Assembly (NCBI GenBank): GCA_024691045.1
Contig: JAILOC010000115.1
Coordinates: forward strand, 1 to 8,370
Direction of reading: 5' to 3'
DNA: 8,370 nt
DNA from: Lachnospiraceae bacterium
Lineage (GTDB): Bacteria; Bacillota_A; Clostridia; Lachnospirales; Lachnospiraceae
The notes under the pieces were generated by a model. That model saw only the letters and a list, made by a program, of their open reading frames with translations, did not search any database and was not told where the DNA came from. Position numbers and translations under genes: made by a program. Shown in pieces: positions 6,643-8,370 of this stretch (positions are counted from its first letter, which is position 1; every line of letters begins with the position of its first letter).

Positions 6643-6679
6643 GAAAAAATGAGTCGAGGGAACAGCCCCTCCGACTCAT
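6643..6679 (-). terminator. Intrinsic terminator of the trp operon
   Basis: In the minus transcript the stem is ATGAGTCG plus AGGG paired with CCCT plus CGACTCAT, with one bulged G (6671) and a 6-nt loop (6661-6666). A run of Us follows at 6643-6648. This is a standard rho-independent terminator, about 64 nt past the trpA stop codon. Confidence 0.85.
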
Positions 6680-6687
6680 AATGCAGA

Positions 6688-6718
6688 GTGAGTCACGAAT
6701 GTTTATTTCGTGACTCAC
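6688..6718 (-). repeat. Perfect 12-bp hairpin between trpA and its terminator
   Basis: GTGAGTCACGAA (6688-6699) pairs fully with TTCGTGACTCAC (6707-6718) around a 7-nt loop. In transcript order it comes before the U-tract terminator and lacks its own U-run, so it is probably not a terminator. A 3' stabilising stem-loop for the trp mRNA, or a binding site for a dimeric protein, would both fit. It lies about 24 nt past the trpA stop codon. Confidence 0.6.
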
Positions 6719-6742
6719 ATAAGGTTTATCAATACCCGGTAA

Positions 6743-7531
6743 CTATGCTTCAAGTACAGCGTCCTTCATGGATTTTACAAAGTCGTAGATATATGGTCCG
6801 GCTTCTTTTCCGTACTTTTCAACTATCTTAACGATCGCAGAGCCGACGATCGCACCATCAGAGATACCTGCCATAGTCTCAGCCTGCTCGGGATTCGAGA
6901 TGCCGAATCCGATCGCACAGGGAACATCCGTAACCTCGCGGATATGTCCGATGATAGGCTTAAGATCGGTACTGATGCTGCTTCTTACACCGGTAACACC
7001 CATTGAGCTTACCACATAGATGAAGCCTTTAGCTTCGGAGCAGATCATCTTTACACGGTCTTCGGAAGTGGGTGAAACCATGGAGATGTAATTAACATCA
7101 TACTTAAGCGATACTGATTCAAGCTCTTCCTTCTCTTCGTAAGGCAGATCGGGAACGATGACTCCGCTTACTCCGAGCTCCCTGCACTTAGCGAAGAACC
7201 TGTCATATCCGTAATGGAATATCAGATTGGCATAAGTCATAAAGCAAAGGGTGACATCACTCTTTTCACGAACCCTTGCCACCATGTCAAATACCATATC
7301 GGTGGTGGTTCCGGCTTTCAGTGCCCTGACGCTGGCATTCTGGATAACTGCCCCTTCTGCAACGGGATCCGAAAAAGGAATACCGATCTCGATGATATCG
7401 CAACCGGCTTCTGCCATCTTAAGGATGAACTCGCAGGTGCAGTCAATGCAGGGATCACCTGCAGTAATGAATCCGATGAATGCTTTTCCGTTCTTATTCT
7501 TTTCGAAAGAGGCTCTTATCTTGTCAGTCAT
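6743..7531 (-). CDS. trpA: Tryptophan synthase alpha subunit
   Basis: It cleaves indole-3-glycerol phosphate to indole and glyceraldehyde 3-phosphate; the indole is channelled to TrpB. The 262-residue TIM barrel has the usual length. Visible motifs are [10 protein letters not shown] (18-27), [11 protein letters not shown] (46-56) with the catalytic Glu at E48, [10 protein letters not shown] (124-133), and the phosphate-binding segments GFGISNPEQ (208-216) and AIVGSAIV (227-234). The second catalytic acid, Asp60 of the Salmonella enzyme in ADGP, is replaced by Glu here (E59, AEGA), and the following Pro by Ala. The ATG at 7531 overlaps the trpB stop codon (ATGACTGA shared), and AGGGGGG (7541-7547) lies 9 nt upstream inside trpB, so translation is probably coupled. 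It is the last gene of the operon. Confidence 0.96.
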   Translation of the reverse strand: MTDKIRASFEKNKNGKAFIGFITAGDPCIDCTCEFILKMAEAGCDIIEIGIPFSDPVAEGAVIQNASVRALKAGTTTDMVFDMVARVREKSDVTLCFMTYANLIFHYGYDRFFAKCRELGVSGVIVPDLPYEEKEELESVSLKYDVNYISMVSPTSEDRVKMICSEAKGFIYVVSSMGVTGVRSSISTDLKPIIGHIREVTDVPCAIGFGISNPEQAETMAGISDGAIVGSAIVKIVEKYGKEAGPYIYDFVKSMKDAVLEA

Positions 7532-8370
7532 GAAGATTTACCCCCCTGTATCTTGCAATTGCGGCAACATCCTTATCGCCTCTTCCCGAGACGTTGATGA
7601 TGATGCTCTGATCCTTGGAGAATTCCTTGGCGATCTTCATCGCATGTGCGATAGCATGTGAACTTTCGATTGCAGGGATGATACCTTCCGTCCTTGAAAG
7701 GTATTCAAATGCCTGTACGGCTTCCTCATCGGTAACGGGAACATACTTAGCCCTGCCGATTGAATTAAGATATGCATGCTCGGGACCGATTCCGGGATAA
7801 TCAAGTCCTGCGGAGATCGAGTAAACGGGAGCGATCTGACCGTACTCATTCTGGCAAAAGAGAGACTTCATGCCGTGGAATATTCCGAGTGTTCCGGTAG
7901 CGATGGTGGCAGCCGTTTCGGGAGTATCAACGCCCTTGCCGCCGGCTTCGCATCCGATGAGCATTACATCCTTATCATTTATGAAATTATAGAAAGCGCC
8001 GATTGCATTTGAACCGCCGCCTACGCATGCAATGACTGCTGCGGGGAGCTTTCCTTCTTTTTCAAGTATCTGCTCTCTTGCTTCCCTGGATATAACAGCC
8101 TGAAAATCACGTACGATCGTGGGGAAAGGATGGGGACCCATTACGGAACCGAGACAGTAATGAGTATCCTCGGTCCTGGTGCTCCACTCCTTCATGGCGT
8201 CGTTAACAGCATCCTTTAATGTCTGTGTACCGGTTGTAACGGCATTTACCTTGGCTCCGAGGAGCTCCATACGGTAAACATTCAGAGCCTGGCGGACAGT
8301 ATCCTCCTTGCCCATGAATATCTCACATTCCATACCGAGAAGTGCGGCAACCGTTGCGGTCGCAACACCA
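7524..8370 (-). CDS. trpB: Tryptophan synthase beta subunit, C-terminal 281 residues
   Basis: This PLP enzyme joins indole and serine to make tryptophan in an alpha2-beta2 complex with TrpA. The reading frame stays open to the right edge; the first visible residues are [12 protein letters not shown], which directly follow the conserved GAGQH motif of the family. About 115 residues are therefore outside the window, including the PLP lysine (HKTN motif) and the catalytic Glu109 region. What remains is typical: [36 protein letters not shown], the PLP-phosphate loop GGGSNA (about residues 117-122 of the fragment), [26 protein letters not shown] and SGRGDKD near the C-terminus. An internal ATG at 8333 is not the start, because clear TrpB sequence lies upstream of it. 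It overlaps trpA by 8 nt. Confidence 0.97.
   Translation of the reverse strand, partial: GVATATVAALLGMECEIFMGKEDTVRQALNVYRMELLGAKVNAVTTGTQTLKDAVNDAMKEWSTRTEDTHYCLGSVMGPHPFPTIVRDFQAVISREAREQILEKEGKLPAAVIACVGGGSNAIGAFYNFINDKDVMLIGCEAGGKGVDTPETAATIATGTLGIFHGMKSLFCQNEYGQIAPVYSISAGLDYPGIGPEHAYLNSIGRAKYVPVTDEEAVQAFEYLSRTEGIIPAIESSHAIAHAMKIAKEFSKDQSIIINVSGRGDKDVAAIARYRGVNLHD

Noticed and set aside
5149..6687. ATAATGCAGA shared between the gltA hairpin and the trpA terminator region
   Set aside because: A 10-nt match is expected by chance many times in a window of this size, and the surrounding sequence does not match.
7251..7661. Plus-strand open frame across the trpB-trpA junction
   Set aside because: Antisense to two certain genes and without motifs.
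8331..8333. ATG at 8333 as the trpB start
   Set aside because: The same frame continues to the window edge with typical TrpB sequence ([12 protein letters not shown]), so this is an internal Met.
1..8370. Mobile elements, CRISPR arrays, tRNA or rRNA genes, defence or toxin-antitoxin modules
   Set aside because: No transposase-like frames, spaced direct repeats or RNA-gene signatures were found; nearly all of the sequence is accounted for by biosynthetic genes.

Overview
The window looks like core chromosomal sequence from a Firmicutes bacterium, most likely a Clostridia member close to Lachnospiraceae. The pointers are strong GGAGG-type ribosome binding sites on most genes, a methionine synthase without the C-terminal activation domain, a divergent acetolactate synthase of a type I associate with that family, and U-tract terminators. 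The lineage call comes from memory of protein families, not from a search. All recognisable genes lie on the minus strand, so the window reads from high to low coordinates.

In transcription order: (1) 8370-6743, the 3' part of a trp operon: trpB (cut off at its N-terminus by the window edge) overlaps trpA by 8 nt, and two hairpins follow, the second with a U-tract (6643-6718). (2) 6642-5073, a single-gene unit for Si-type citrate synthase (gltA). It has a candidate promoter, a 9-bp inverted repeat directly against its ribosome binding site, and an unusually long 26-bp hairpin terminator. (3) 5023-1, cobalamin-dependent methionine synthase (metH), then acetolactate synthase large subunit (ilvB), small subunit (ilvN), and the first 47 residues of a second small-subunit paralogue that runs off the left edge. 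Gaps of 99, 68 and 84 nt separate these genes and no minus-strand terminator is visible between them, so read-through is possible. The second paralogue also has a good promoter of its own (perfect TTGACA, 17-bp spacer).

Together the genes make amino acids: the last steps to tryptophan, citrate as a route toward 2-oxoglutarate and glutamate, methyl transfer to homocysteine, and the first committed step to valine, leucine and isoleucine.

I see no mobile element, CRISPR array, RNA gene, riboswitch, T-box or defence-like module. The points most worth a second look are regulatory or active-site details: the tandem ilvN paralogues with the palindrome-containing promoter, the changed substrate-pocket residues of IlvB, the hairpin against the gltA ribosome binding site, and the long gltA-metH hairpin. 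I found no convincing new system here.
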